64,000 nucleotides of DNA from contig OZ020589.1 of assembly GCA_963971535.1 (NCBI GenBank), positions 82,918,860 to 82,982,859 on the forward strand, read 5' to 3'. Both the position numbers and the translations under genes were made by a program. This document shows positions 11,043 to 22,200 of this stretch, one piece after another. The number at the start of each line of letters is the position of its first letter. Position 1 is the stretch's first letter. This DNA comes from Notolepis coatsorum (Eukaryota; Chordata; Actinopteri; Aulopiformes; Paralepididae). The notes beneath the pieces are model-generated. The model was not told the origin of the DNA and did no database searches. It saw nothing but the letters and a program-made list of their open reading frames with translations.

Positions 11043-12104
11043 CAAGAGCAAGGGGTCATTGAAACAGTTATAATGAACACAGTCAGACACATTCACGTGT
11101 CTACGTTTTTGGAAATACTACTTCTGGACTACTAACTACTACAGAAAAAACGTGAGTAACAAGTTTTTCTACAACTCAAGTTCAGACCTATGTTACTCTA
11201 TTTCATTAGCACTAAAAGTGAGTTTTCTTTATTGTGTCAGAAACCTCAGAATGTCATCTTTCAAAAGAGACCAGGCTCATGCATGTATAAATTATAGTAT
11301 TTTGGTTTGAAAAGAAAGTATGCAGTCCTCAAAAACGAAAACTAAAATGGCCAATTTTGGGGGCGCCTGTTAAGAGGTTTTAAATTAAAGGCTTTATTCA
11401 TCCTACATGTGTGCAATTAATTGCTCAGACTTGGACAGCAAGTCTGTTGTCCGGAAAAGATTAGCAGTGGAATGTATACAATAAGCAATGTAAATAAATA
11501 CTAATAAAACCAACAATAAATAATAACAACAGAGAACATGGCAAATATAAGCCTATAAAAAAAGCCTATAACCTATAAAAGGAATGGGGTGTGCTGAGAG
11601 CAGAATGTAGATGTGTCCATTCTATTCCACTATAGCTATATCCGCACGATTGGGTTTAGTTCTTATTTATTTATTCACTGTCATTTGCAGTGTTGGTGTA
11701 GTGCTTTTATTTCTTTTCGGACATCACAATGCCTCATTGTGGCATGACTGTAAATGTAAAATGTCATTTTTAATGAGACAAAGATTGTCGTATTTATTAT
11801 TATAATTATTTAATTCCGAGGATGTCTGTAAACTCGACGTGAATGCAATCACCATGATTTCTCCGAAATAAAGCCCTTAGAACACGGCGCACACCAGTCT
11901 GTCCGACTTACGACTGCTCTTCCACGCTCATAAATCCTGCTCTTAGCTACGAGCGAATCCCAGAGAAGGAACCGTGCTTGCCAAAATCGGCCCGAAAAGC
12001 TTGTAAGTGGAGTTATGATGAAATTTGCCCATAACTTTTCTCGTTAGTACGTTGGTGCATGAGGTCGATTGTCAGTTGTTTACTGTGAAGCCAAATTAGG
12101 AACC
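11043..12104. other. Unassigned non-coding stretch
   Basis: AT-rich, without a coding signal or recognisable termini. A short hydrophobic frame at 11611-11805 has no known motif. Confidence 0.4.
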
Positions 12105-12352
12105 GTATGTACCGTATGCTGGGAGCGGGAACGGGTATGCTGCCTTCACCAACCATCAATATTCATCAAAGTTAGCTGTGAGTGAAAGCACTACTGCTTT
12201 ACCTGTGAATAAAGAAATCAGGAGACTACCTACCTCCTGCTGGGAGTGGGAGTGGAAGCACTGTCTTCACCAACAAGGGTTGTTATCAGTATGAACTTAA
12301 ACTTAGCTTTGAGCTAAAGGTCCTCAGTGAGTAAGAGCAGAGCGCTCACTAT
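12105..12352 (+). repeat. Tandem-like repeat flanking the DIRS composite (left copy)
   Basis: The words TATGCTGGGAGCGGGAACGG, GCCTTCACCAAC, AAAGTTAGCTGTGAGTGAAAG and CACTACTGCTTTACCTGTGA recur in the same order at 21690-22200 and, degenerate, at 1240-1530. Within this copy the GCTGGGAGTGGGAGTGGAAG and CTTCACCAACAAGGGT words repeat once more, so the unit is partly tandem. Because it lies on both sides of the DIRS-like composite, that composite seems to have entered a pre-existing array. Confidence 0.6.
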
Positions 12353-12423
12353 TACTCATATAACTAGGGTTATAGGATAACCTTTGTTATATTTCGTAAT
12401 AGCTCTGCGCTCTGCTCTATGGG
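12353..12423 (-). other. DIRS internal complementary region (ICR)-like box, copy 1
   Basis: Plus-strand order is ACTAGGGTTATAGGATAACC, a short stem (GGTTAT, spacer, ATAACC), then TTT and GTTATATTTCGTAATAGCTC and onward. The part from GTT (12386) is the complement of the terminus at 21611-21648. The stem-plus-GTT layout is the same as the ICR at 37281-37376. Confidence 0.6.
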
Positions 12424-14354
12424 ACATAGGAGCGGAGCAGGGCGGAGAGCCAGACAAATGCACCCGCTGAGGTCCCCTACAACCATCAGAACACCGGGGA
12501 GGGTCCGGGCCCCCCCACCCCTCACTAGGAACAGGAACAGGACACAGACTGTGTGAAAGAGGGGACAGCACCCAACAAACGCACAGGGTGAGCCGACCGT
12601 GCGCCCCGCCCACTACCAGGGAACGTACGTGAAAACAAAAGTCTGTGTTACCGCTTCCACACCTTGTGGGGTCGGGGTTCCAAACCCTGTAGCGGCGGGG
12701 CACTAAGGAGGTCCCAGCCCCATGGACCACTCAAGGCAGGCTTACTGCCGAGTCTAGGGCCAGGACCCGACAAAAGGGACCTGGTGAGGTGAACAAGGCT
12801 GTGGCATCGAGACCTCTCCAGGCGTTTACTAGTGACACCACCCTTTACACCGCCAGCGCATCGGACAGGACACAACAGGTGAAGGCCCTTCTCCGCCTGG
12901 GCCACCGCGGGGATCCCCTGAGGAAGAGGCTCTGAAAACTCTCGGAGGAGGAGGCTCTGTAAGGAGGCTCCCTCTCTGATGAGGAGGCCCCGCTGAAGGG
13001 GGAGGCTCCGAAGAACCGCCTGAGGAGGCTCTGAAAAACTCCCTAAGGAGGAGGCGCCGAAGTTCCCTGAGGAGGCTCTCCCCCATAATCCTGTGGGGTC
13101 AGCTGGCATACCGGGGAGACAAACACTCCAAGAAAGGAGGTAGATCCCTTAACCCAGCCCGACAGGTAAGAAGAGCAAGCTCGACCTGCGCCCGGAGGAC
13201 TGTGAACTACACATGAGCGCCTAGAGGGGCTGACTGTAAAAACAGTACCCCGGCGGCCCACCCACCGAGCGGGGGGGAGGGGAGGGTGTTCGGCATGCCG
13301 TGCACAATGTCACAATCTCGTGGGGTCACAACCTCGTGGGGTCGGGGTCCTGGACCGTGACTCCACCAGTAACCGACCTTGCCATGAACCCTGAACCCCA
13401 CCAGTCTATTAATCCCGTGGGGTTGGGGTTCAGAGAAAAGAGTTTGACACAATTGGCCAGTGATGGGAATAACAGCGTTCGTTTTTTCAGTAACGAGTAA
13501 TCTAACGGATTACTCTTCCAATCTTAATAACGCTGTTACCGTTACTGCCAAAAAATGCGGCGCGTTACTATGATTGAAGCTGTTTTTTTCATCAGACAGA
13601 TCTCTGCGCCGAGAGGCAATATGTTCTTCCTTGGTTAAAGTGGGCAGCGCGCAAGACAAGCGCATACATGCTGACGATTGGCTGAGGTTGAGTAAAATGT
13701 CATGGTAAGCCAATCAGAGGTAGAGGTGAGCGGGTGTTCGAAAGCATCCAGAGTCTGACACACAGCGACAACACAAGCGACTCAGTCAACGACAGACCGC
13801 GGTCCGCGTACGTTTTGATAGTTTGTTTGGCAAGCTCAAATAATCCAAAACTAATCCAACAAACAACACAAGCGAGCAGTCAACGACAGACCACGGGTCC
13901 ATGAGCGTTTTTTGTTCACTCTTATGTTAGTTGTGTTGCAGCGCAGGGCACTATACAGTAGTGGAGGCTCTAGTCTACTGCTGACAGCCTTATCAACATA
14001 GTGCTATACTTCCTGGTTTAATAGCACAGTCTTCAGTTGCTCAGAGTCAGAGATATATATTAGGGATGTCCGATATTATCGGCCTACCGATATTATCGGC
14101 CGATATCGGCATTAAAATGTGATATTTTTTTATTTATTTTTTACATTTCTATAACCTTTATTTACCCAGGCAAGCAAGTAAGAACAAATTCTGATTTTAT
14201 TTATTGTCAAAAGTATGCATAATGTTGTGTTAATTCCACAACAAGAGATTTGTAATGTTAATTACCTGAAATTATTCAATTTTTATTTTATTTGTTTTCT
14301 GTTTTACAGCATCAGTTCAACAGTTCAACAACCATACAAAAGGAAATGCTGCCA

Positions 14355-14389
<35 letters not shown>

Positions 14390-14455
14390 AGAAAATAAAA
14401 AAAAAAACTCGGCCAGATTTCACTAAGCCACATAGACATGGGGGGGGGGGGGGTT

Positions 14456-15657
14456 AAGCACTTTTCCACAGCATGGCAATACACTTGTTCCCTGCAATCA
14501 TGGCCAATTTAATGATCCGCACCTTGCCTCTCTTATCTGGAGAAATGTCAGACATGTCTCCTAATAATGCTAATTTAGGTGTACATGGGATCTCACACCC
14601 TGTGACCTCTTCGAGAATCTCCCAAATTGAGCCCCAGTAAGGTCTCAGTTTGTTACATTCCCAGAACATGTGGAGCAGGCTACCTGTTTCCGTTGAGCAC
14701 CTAGGGCAAAGGTCAGAGATAGCCTCATTCATCCTGTGAAGTCTTTCCGGCGTAAAATAGGTTCTATGGAGAATGTTAAATTGCATAAGTTTATGTCGAG
14801 TGTTATATGAAAAAGATAGTGCAGATTCACATAGTGATTCCCATTCATCTTCATCAAAGGTACAGTCCAGGTCCCGCTCCCATTTGTTCTTGGCATTTAG
14901 GGGTATAATTTCTGTACTGGTCAGAATTCTATCATATGTTAATAATAGGATGCCTCTAGTGTGAATAACTCCTTTTAGAATATCATCTATGAGGAGGTGT
15001 TTTGGAAGAATGGAGTTTCCTCCCTGACCTGTACCTATGAAGTGTCTGACCTGTAGGTATTTGAAGAAATTAGTAGTTGGAAGGTGGAAGGCGGCATGTA
15101 ACTGTTCAAAGGACATAAGTATGTTATTATCATATAGGTCCCCAAAAGTTTTAATTCCCTGAGTGTACCACTTCTTGGTGATGCCATCTCTAAGTGATTC
15201 TGGCAAAGCTAGATTGTTGTGGAAGGGAGTCTTCCTGTGAAATGCAATAAAGCTACCAAGATGTGTCTGAATCTCAAACCATGTTCTTGCTGTGTGTTTA
15301 ATAAATGGGTTATCTGAACTATTCTTCAGGGTGTGGTACTTCCTGATAAAAGGAATTCCGGCCAGCGGTACGTCCATCGTATGGCATTGTTCTATTTGTC
15401 TCCAGGCAGGGGAGTTAATCGACTCATTCTGCCAAATCCACAGAGCCCTTGTCTGTGCAGCCCAGTAATAGCGTTGGAAGTCCGGGAGTTTCAGTCCACC
15501 ACACTGGGGGGAATTATATAGGGTTTTAATTTTAATTCTAGGGACCTTCCTTCTCCATATGAATGCAGATATTATCCTTTGTAATTTCTTGAAGAAGTTC
15601 TTATGTATAGATATAGGGAGGGTTTGAAAAAGATAGAGACATTTAGGTAGGATGTTC
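14456..15657 (-). pseudogene. L1-clade ORF2 C-terminal fragment, 5'-truncated
   Basis: One frame stays open for about 400 codons on the minus strand, from near 15657 to a stop at 14456. The start matches the L1 post-RT region (FIWRRKVPRIKIKTLYNSPQ, then GGLKLPDFQRYYWAAQ and ALWIWQNE). The end holds the L1 cysteine motif CPRCSTETGSLLHMFWEC (C-x2-C...H-x4-C). Endonuclease and RT active sites are missing. The first ATG (15377) lies inside the conserved region, so it is not a real start. Lack of internal stops suggests a fairly young insertion. It sits inside the hAT element at 13458-16303. Confidence 0.85.
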
Positions 15658-15689
15658 TAATATATATATCTGTATGTCATGCATGTCTT

Positions 15690-15905
15690 AAATGTCATGA
15701 TTAGATTAGTTTAGATGATTAGATTAGATTCTTATATCTGTATGTTGTGTATGTCATAAATCTCATGAATTGAAAATGGGGAACCCTGATGTAAACAAGA
15801 CGAAAGTCTTTCTCTGGTCTGCATCCCCTTAACAATTGTGTGTATTGAGCTGTACTGTACTGTACCCATTCTGCAATCTGTTAATTAAAATGTTCAATCA
15901 ATCAG
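15690..15905 (+). mobile_element. LINE-A 3' end, truncated copy 2
   Basis: The plus strand reads TTGAAAATGGGGAACCCTGA, CTGCATCCCCTTAACAATTG, CCCATTCTGCAATCTGTTAA and then (CAAT)n. It is the same 3' terminus as in the LINE at 25091-27122, in the opposite orientation. Confidence 0.75.
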
Positions 15906-16680
15906 TATATATTTGTTATTTATTTTTGGTATAGTGCTTAACAAGCATAATTTAATGTTGCCCAGTTGTGGCCTGTTGAGGGGCAATACATATCAAAAGT
16001 TCCAAAACATCTATTGTGTTTGTATTTGTATGATCCACTATATAAACATAGTAATTATAATATCTACATACATGGCATTTGATTGGAGGCTAGTCTCACT
16101 TTGTCCCACAGCAACATTAAAATAGTTTAGATTTGTGTATGTTGTTTATGTAAAAAATTCACTTGAAAGTAACGCAATAGTTACTTTCTGAAGTAACTAG
16201 TTACTTTTATCATTTGTAACCGAGTAAGTAATTTAGTAACTTTTGGAAGAAGTAACTAGTAACTGTAACTAGTTACTTTTTAAAAGTAACTTGCCCAACA
16301 CTGCAATTGGCAGACATCATAAAACATGCAGGGCCATAATCTCAGGGAGCCAGGGCCGAACCCGGCCTCTACCAGAGAGTTGACTCCGCTACCGGCATAC
16401 CGGGGAGACAACCACCCCAAACAGAAAGGTTGCTCCCTTAACCCATTGAATCTGGGAAACACATCTGCACGTATACACAGGCTATACAATGCAGTTTAAG
16501 GTGTTTCAGGTCTAAAAATGGGTTAACCCAGGCCGACAGGTAACAAGAGCAAGGCTCGACCAGTGCCTGGAGGACCGGGAACTACACAGGAGCGCCTAGA
16601 GGGGGCTAATAAGCCACACTCAGACGGCGCCACCCCCCCCCCCCCCCCCCCCATGCCGAGCGGGGAGGGAGGGAGGGGTG

Positions 16681-16850
16681 AATGAATGGAGAAAGGAAAC
16701 TTTACTTAACAGTTTGCAGAAAGGGTACAATACAGTACGGTTCAATGCACACAACTGTTAAGGGGATGCAGATTAGAGGAAGACGTTTGTCTTGTGTACA
16801 TCGGGGTCCCCCACTTTCAACTCGTAGTGACATTTATGACACACAACATT
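16681..16850 (-). mobile_element. LINE-A 3' end, truncated copy 3
   Basis: Reads GAATGAATGG, AAACTTTACTTAACAGTTTG, AGGGTACAATACAGTACGG and onward, a more diverged copy of the same terminus. It lies next to a long C-run (16627-16653). Confidence 0.7.
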
Positions 16851-17422
16851 CATGACATCAGCCCCTGTGGTGTCCGGCCCGCCCCGGCATTTCCCCCCCC
16901 CGGAAAAGCCCAGGGCCTTCGGGTTGAACAGAACATACATCTGTGACCGGGCGGACATCGGGTTGAACAGATCCGGTCCGGCGCGACCAGGATGAGTCCC
17001 GTGCCCTTTCACGCTGCCACCCCTCTTCAAAGGAGAGGGGGATAGGTACACCTAACGGGCGTGAAACCCCCCTGGCGACGATTGATCTGCCCCGTCATTT
17101 CCCCCCGGAGATGCACGCGAGCCCTCGAGCTGGCCTAGTGAGCTGGCGCTTGGCTGAGATAAAAAAAACTCCTTCCTGGCCGACCGCATGAAACACCGTT
17201 TATGCCGTTGGACAGACCAGGGCGCGCTGGCCCCAAAAGGCTGTTTCAAATAAACACCTGTCACAAATTCTGCTCTCACGAGAGGGGAAGACGCCAGGTA
17301 TATCCCTGAGAGACCTGCCACGCAGATCTCAACTCACGGATATATCTCTCGGGTCAATAAGAAAATGTGAAAGCCTGTAACGTTTTCAATGGCCGCATGG
17401 GGTTTACATAAAGAACCTGAGG

Positions 17423-17500
17423 ACTCATATGACTAGGGTTACAGAATAAACCTTGTTATACCCTGTTTCAGGTGCATGTCCAAATACATTTGAGTGACAT
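17423..17500 (-). other. DIRS ICR-like box, copy 2
   Basis: CTCATATGACTAGGGTTACA, GAATAAACCTT, then GTTATACCCTGTTTCAGGTG. Alike in layout to 12353-12423, and about 85% alike by eye to 18228-18310. Confidence 0.5.
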
Positions 17501-18227
17501 CGGGAGTAAGCACCACTTATCGCGTCCTCCCGTGGGACCGCGACGATGGCCTGCCTTGCCAACAGAGATCGAATATTGTCGGCCAGGGCTGTCGCTGCCG
17601 TGGACTCTGATAATAGAGTCTGTTTCAGAACCCAAAAAACTGAGGGCGAGGGCATGCACATTTTCACACGAGCCCCACTCTTAACGTTCCCTCCATCCAC
17701 ACCGACATGTGGTACTGGTGTAGCCACACGTGGTAAAAATCACAAAGCGGCCTCGCAGCCAACTGGCACTGGCCTTCTAAGAATCATAGATAGGTAACCC
17801 GGTCCCTCCCGCTGTGCATTGTGAACCCTGGCTTCGCCGACGAGGGGTCTCGTGGGGTCGGGGTTTCTCCTGACTGCGCCAGCAAGGTATCTCGTGGGGT
17901 TGGGGTTTCGCACCCTGATTCAGCCAACGAGGCTGGGGTCGTGGCAATTGCACCCAAGGGGGGACAGAAAGGGGCGGTTTGAAATGGGGGGAACAGCAGT
18001 CATTACTCCTGGTGAATGAGGCGGCTCCCCCGCTGAGCATTGTCCCGTTTCAGCCAAGCAATTAGCCCGCTGGGGACGGCCTGCTATACAGCTGGACATG
18101 CATAATGTGTGGTCTTCACTCTGTCTTGGGTGAAAAACTCCCCACACACCGGCAGTGCTACCGCGATGCCTACAAAGGGAAAAAACATATTCATATAATA
18201 TACAATATACAATTGTCTACTTGACAT

Positions 18228-18310
18228 GAACTCTTATAACTAGGGTTACAGAATAAACCTCGTTATATCCCGTTTCAGGCACATGTTCAAACATATTTGG
18301 GTGACATCGC
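18228..18310 (-). other. DIRS ICR-like box, copy 3
   Basis: CTTATAACTAGGGTTACAGA, ATAAACCTC, then GTTATATCCCGTTTCAGGCA. Together with the boxes at 12353 and 17423 it implies remains of more than one related insertion in this composite. Confidence 0.5.
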
Positions 18311-18364
18311 CCAACCAACCAAACAACGACCTGGGTGCCTGTGATGTTTTACAATGGCCGGGAA

Positions 18365-18747
18365 GCGTCTATGCTTTTACCAACGCGTTCGTGTTTCCGG
18401 GTTCCCGTTTTGCGCTCTGATTGGTCAGGTCATGTGACATGTGCGCCAATCATGGGACGGCAAGTTCTGCGCCTATTTCCGGGTCGAACAGCCTGCAAAC
18501 TACCTAACGCCTAGTTTATCACTAGTTAAGCTTATGCGACTCTTTCGCAGTTGGTTAAGGTTAGAGTTTGGAATCAGGGCAGGCGTTCTATCGCCATGCT
18601 CTCTAAGACAAACTCTAACCTTAACCAACTTTGAGCCTAAGCTTAATCAGTGTAGAAACTTGCGGTCCCACGATTGGGCGTACATGTCACATGACCTGGC
18701 CAATCAGAGACGCGGAAACACGAACGCGTTGGTAAAAGCAATCAGGC
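18365..18747. mobile_element. Inverted-repeat element with 9-bp target duplication, copy 2 (MULE-like)
   Basis: Flanked by GGCCGGGAA at 18356-18364 and 18748-18756. Arms begin GCGTCTATGCTTTTACC and, inverted, GCCTGATTGCTTTTACC, and stay alike for about 100 bp (AACGCGTTCGTGTTTCCG, CTCTGATTGG, CATGTGACATG). No coding capacity. The arms are the same as those of the nested element at 41761-55542. Confidence 0.85.
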
Positions 18748-19239
18748 GGCCGGGAACCCCAGCCCCACCCTCTACTGGTGTAGGCATGGGGAGCCCCTCC
18801 CCCCCCTACCCACGACGAGCAAGATATGCAAATATTTGCCCTGACATCGGGGGAGCTGACGGGGTGGAATCCTACATACTAGCGTGGCGCTAATGTGCAC
18901 AAAGGATCCCCGAATGAAGAAAGGCGTGCTCATTTTGAGCTGCGTCCTCCCCCTCCGTCGTCAGTATTTGAAACTGGGATATAAACATCCCAAGGGGAGG
19001 GTTACACACAGGGCCATTTTCGTTTCGTTTTCAGGGTCAGTTTCGCTTTTCAGAACGCAACGTAATGGCAGGCAAGTTAGACATTGTTTTTGCCTCCTGA
19101 GCACAGTGATGTATATACATGTAGTACAATGCCAAAGCAGTAGGTGGCAGTAGGTGGCGAACATGAAGGCAATTTTCAACCAATCAAAAAAGTTGAATTT
19201 ACACTTCCTGCAAAAAATCAACAAGTCCACCATCTTTAA

Positions 19240-19821
19240 CACTAGAACAGCCATGGAGAAAATGTCACTGATTCCCGCCGGAAGGGGTCAGATGACCCCA
19301 CAGCTTATATGAGAAAAATAAACAGTGTAAACTATATAATTACCTCTTAATATAAAAATATGAGGTTTACCACAGGTTTGAGTGACAACAATTTTTTTTT
19401 ATAATAATAATAATAATAAATAAAAATATTATAATTTTTTTATACTTTTTTTGGATGGAAGAGCCACACATTGACGGGCAAAGAGCCACATGCGGCTCGC
19501 GAGCCATGGGTTGGCCACCCCTGCGCTAGACGCTCGGCTGGGATCAAGGATCTATGATCCTCCCACAGAACTGTACTTGCATTTTTTTTTATCCACATAA
19601 TGATACTGCAGTGGAGCGATGGTGCCCCTAAGCGGGTCTGGCCGGTACTGCATGTTTCGAAAATCAAATATGTGAAAAGATGCTGGTAGTGGATCGGGTA
19701 CCTAAGAAGCGTTATAAATATGGAATAAAACAATAACAACTCGTCACGTATATACTCGTGGCTCTGGTCCACAACGCTCTTTTTCGAAACACGTATATAT
19801 ACGTGGACGGACGCCATAGTG
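19240..19821. mobile_element. piggyBac-like MITE, 582 bp
   Basis: TTAA on both sides (19236-19239 and 19822-19825), with ends CACTAGAAC and, inverted, CACTATGGC. The right part (about 19610-19805) matches the right part of the element at 4055-5527, including the two CACGTATATA-type palindromes. It carries no transposase. It appears to have inserted into the minus-strand LINE fragment that resumes at 19826. Confidence 0.65.
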
Positions 19822-19825
19822 TTAA

Positions 19826-20448
19826 AGGTCCGTAGAGTGCTTGCAGATTTCAAGTTGAGTGGGAGCTTGTTCCAGAGGGTCGGTGCTGCGACTGCGAAAG
19901 CCTCGTTTCCCTTCATCACCAGTCTTGCGTGGGGGATTTTTAGGCAGATTTGGTTGTTTGATCGGAGGGATCTGGAGCTGGTTGATTGGACCAGGAGTTA
20001 TTTTATGTAGGCTGGGGCGAGACCGTTTATGGCTTTGTATGTGAACATGAGGATTTTGAAATGTATTTGTTGTTTTACCGGGAGCCAGTGTAGGGATACA
20101 AGGACTGGGGAGATGTGGTCCCTCATCTTGGTGCCCGTCACAAGCTTGGCGGCTGCGTTCTGGATGAGTTGGAGGCGGTTTATGTATTTGTCTGCCAGTG
20201 AGGATGACCCTTTGAAGGTCGCTGGGGGAGAGGAATGTTTTTATTTTTGCGATGGTGCGCAGCTGGAGGAAGCAGGACTGAGCCACTGCTCGCACCCGTC
20301 TGTCGAGTTTCAGCTCAGAGTCAAAAAAGACCCCCAGGTTTTTGACCTGGGCTTTTATCAGGGTGGTCAGAGTGCCCATGTTGTTGGTGATCTGGGTGAC
20401 AGAGGTGGGTGTGCCAAACAGGATTATTTCAGTTTTGCTCTCATTTAA
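19826..20448 (-). pseudogene. L2/CR1-like LINE fragment, RT thumb to C-terminus
   Basis: Minus-strand frames show LNESKTEIILFG, VKNLGVFFDSELKLDRRV, then RTIAKIKTFLSPSDLQ near 20230-20448. After a frameshift the ending follows at 19826-19919 (GNEAFAVAAPTLWNKLPLNL, KSASTLRTFN). This is the region downstream of the YADD box. It is cut at 19825 by the TTAA element and stops abruptly at 20448, where unrelated sequence begins. Non-functional. Confidence 0.7.
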
Positions 20449-21383
20449 CTGCTTCCGTCATGTTTTGACCCTACCACGTAAGGTAACACACAGACGGGTG
20501 GGGAGAGGGGCAGCGCCCTTGGTTGCACGCTAACACAAAGTAGCAATACCACTCACAGATTCAAGGTCTACGTCTGTTTAAAAGACGCATTCCCATTATG
20601 AATCCAGTAACTCTCCTCACACAAGACAAACGCTGCTCGCCAGCCCTTAGCTGTTTCAACAGAAAGGACAGCGAGCCCTCATAGGCATTATCCAAAATAC
20701 AGTGAATAATCACACGCTTGTTACATTAAAAAATCGCCCTCTTTCAGAGGGACTTTTTATTTGAAAACGTAGTATTTTGAGGGGGGAGGGGGGGGGGGGA
20801 GAAGAACAGGAGGTTAACTGTAAGGCAGGGAGCAGAACCCAGCCCTTTCGTTACCCCCCATTCTACGTTCGAGGTATACACAACACATTCAGTGAAAGGT
20901 TTTACACATTGCTTCAATAAAAACACCCTGAGAGGGTCTCTACATTGAAGGAAACGTAGTTGCATTCTTCGAGGGGGAATATGGAGGTTTTAGGCATAAG
21001 AGAGGGAAACAACAGAGGGAGAGAGATAAGGAAAAAGGGGAATACGGCCACAGGCGTCCCCTCGAGGTGCATCCAGCTGCCCGTCTCTCTCTCTCCCAGG
21101 TGCGCTGCTGCCGCCATGAGCTCGGGGAAGAGCTCTCTCCTCTACCGTGCTCGCATCTTAGAGCTGCGAAGAGCTTCGTCAGACCACCCGCCCTAGACGC
21201 TTCACCACCGATGGTGGGAGCGAGCAAAGGTGGGGGGCTTGCACCGCAACTGGGCGCCGCGCACCCAGCTCCGCATGCTGCTGGAGCTCACCCCCTCGCC
21301 ACGAGCGTGGGATTAGGGAGCCCCCGTGGCGCATGGAGGAGGTTGCGACGGTGACCGCTGGCGTTTCCCAGGCGGTGGTGATG
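20449..21383. other. Unassigned part of the DIRS composite
   Basis: Non-coding apart from short frames. The GC-rich block 21060-21380 has no recognised protein. It may be internal sequence of the DIRS-like element or another insertion. Confidence 0.3.
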
Positions 21384-21689
21384 CCATTTTGACCAAAAAA
21401 GTAGCAACACAAGAACCTAAACTAAATACACTAACTATCACTGCTGACGTGTGCCTGTAGCAAAACACTTCCGTGGTGAAAGATTAGGGAAGAGCGGAAA
21501 ATATGGTCACACCCCTCGCTTAAGTGCATGGGCGAGAGTGGGCGTGGCCGGACAGGTCCAGGTGCATTGTAGCGGAATTCTTTCAGGTTGCCCTAGGCAA
21601 CAAGGGACTTCCCATATAGCAGAGCACAGAGCTATTACGAAATATAACCGCTACTGCTTATGTGAAAAAAGTTAAACTAATCAAGAATC

Positions 21690-22200
21690 ACAAATTGTAT
21701 GCTGGGAGTGGGGAGCAAGCAAGCTGCTTCACCAACAAAGGGTATCAACTTATACAGAATCACAAACCATATGCTGGGAACAGCGATTGAGCTGAACAAC
21801 AGATGATGTCAACAATCACCAAAGTTAGTTTTGAGTGAAGACACTACTGCTTAGCTATGCATAAACAAGTTAAGAATCACAACCATGGGTGCCCTCGTGG
21901 CGCATACCATAGTGCCTTGCGCACCTACGCGGCCGACCCGGGTTCGATCCCAGCTCCCGTCGTTATTTGTCGCATGTCTTCCCCACCTCTCCTACCGTTC
22001 GCCCTCTCCTCTGTCGGTCCTGCGTGACCAATAAAGCTGTAAAAATGCTAAAAGATAACAATAAAAAAATAATAATAATCACAACCATATGCTGGGAACG
22101 GCGAGTGAGTACGCTGCATTCACCAACAAAATCACATTCACTAAAGTTATCTTTGAGTGAAAGTACTACTGCTACCTGTGAATAAACAAATTAGGAACAA
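21690..22200 (+). repeat. Tandem-like repeat flanking the DIRS composite (right copy)
   Basis: Three partial units carry TATGCTGGGA, CTTCACCAACAAA, AAAGTTA..TTTGAGTGAA and CACTACTGCT words, matching 12105-12352. A SINE is inserted in the second unit (21887-22076). Confidence 0.6.
21887..22076 (+). mobile_element. tRNA-derived SINE with intact 12-bp target duplication
   Basis: Begins GGGTGCCCTCGTGGCGCATA and has a box-B match GGTTCGATCC within a tRNA-like head (21887-21960). The body follows (GTCGCATGTCTTCCCCACC and a CTC-rich run), then GACCAATAAAGCTGTAAAAA and an A-rich (AAT)n tail. The exact duplication AATCACAACCAT is at 21875-21886 and 22077-22088. The tail resembles that of common fish SINEs. 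It is intact end to end and so probably young. Confidence 0.9.

Larger units (their letters stand above)
13458..16303. mobile_element. hAT-type element, 2846 bp including insertions
   Basis: Ends CAGTGATGGGAATAACAGCG and, inverted, CAGTGTTGGGCAAGTTACTT, flanked by the exact 8-bp duplication CAATTGGC (13450-13457 and 16304-16311). Both subterminal regions are rich in GTAACTAGTTACTTTT / CGTTACTCGT-type words typical of such elements. No hAT transposase is visible. The interior holds an L1 ORF2 fragment, a LINE 3' end and, at 14064, a sequence like another hAT terminus (TAGGGATGTCCGATATTATC) whose partner end I did not find. Confidence 0.85.
12353..21648 (-). mobile_element. Decayed DIRS-like composite (minus strand), broken by many insertions
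   Basis: The minus strand matches the right part of the DIRS element at 32294-37611 in several blocks: GCTCACCCTGTGCGTT, then a G-run, TTCTGATGGTT and TCAGCGGG (12400-12600 versus 37080-37240), and GGGCACGGGACT...CAGATCTGTTCAACCCG (16900-17010 versus 35710-35760). At 21611-21648 lies a terminus CCCATATAGCAGAGCACAGA...ATATAAC. Its complement, with 2 of 38 mismatches, is at 12386-12423, as expected for an internal complementary region. The minus strand near 21387 starts a basic frame (MASPPPGKRQRSPSQPPP) that could be a gag start. No RT or tyrosine recombinase was found. The outer right end is not seen. Confidence 0.55.

Noticed and set aside
12648-13261. Pro/Ser/Leu-rich minus-strand frames as a host protein
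   Set aside because: The region is GGAGGCTC-type repetitive DNA in the DIRS composite with overlapping open frames in several phases.
14064-14120. Separate hAT element beginning TAGGGATGTCCGATATTATC
   Set aside because: No matching right terminus or duplication within the surrounding element; may be a truncated remnant only.
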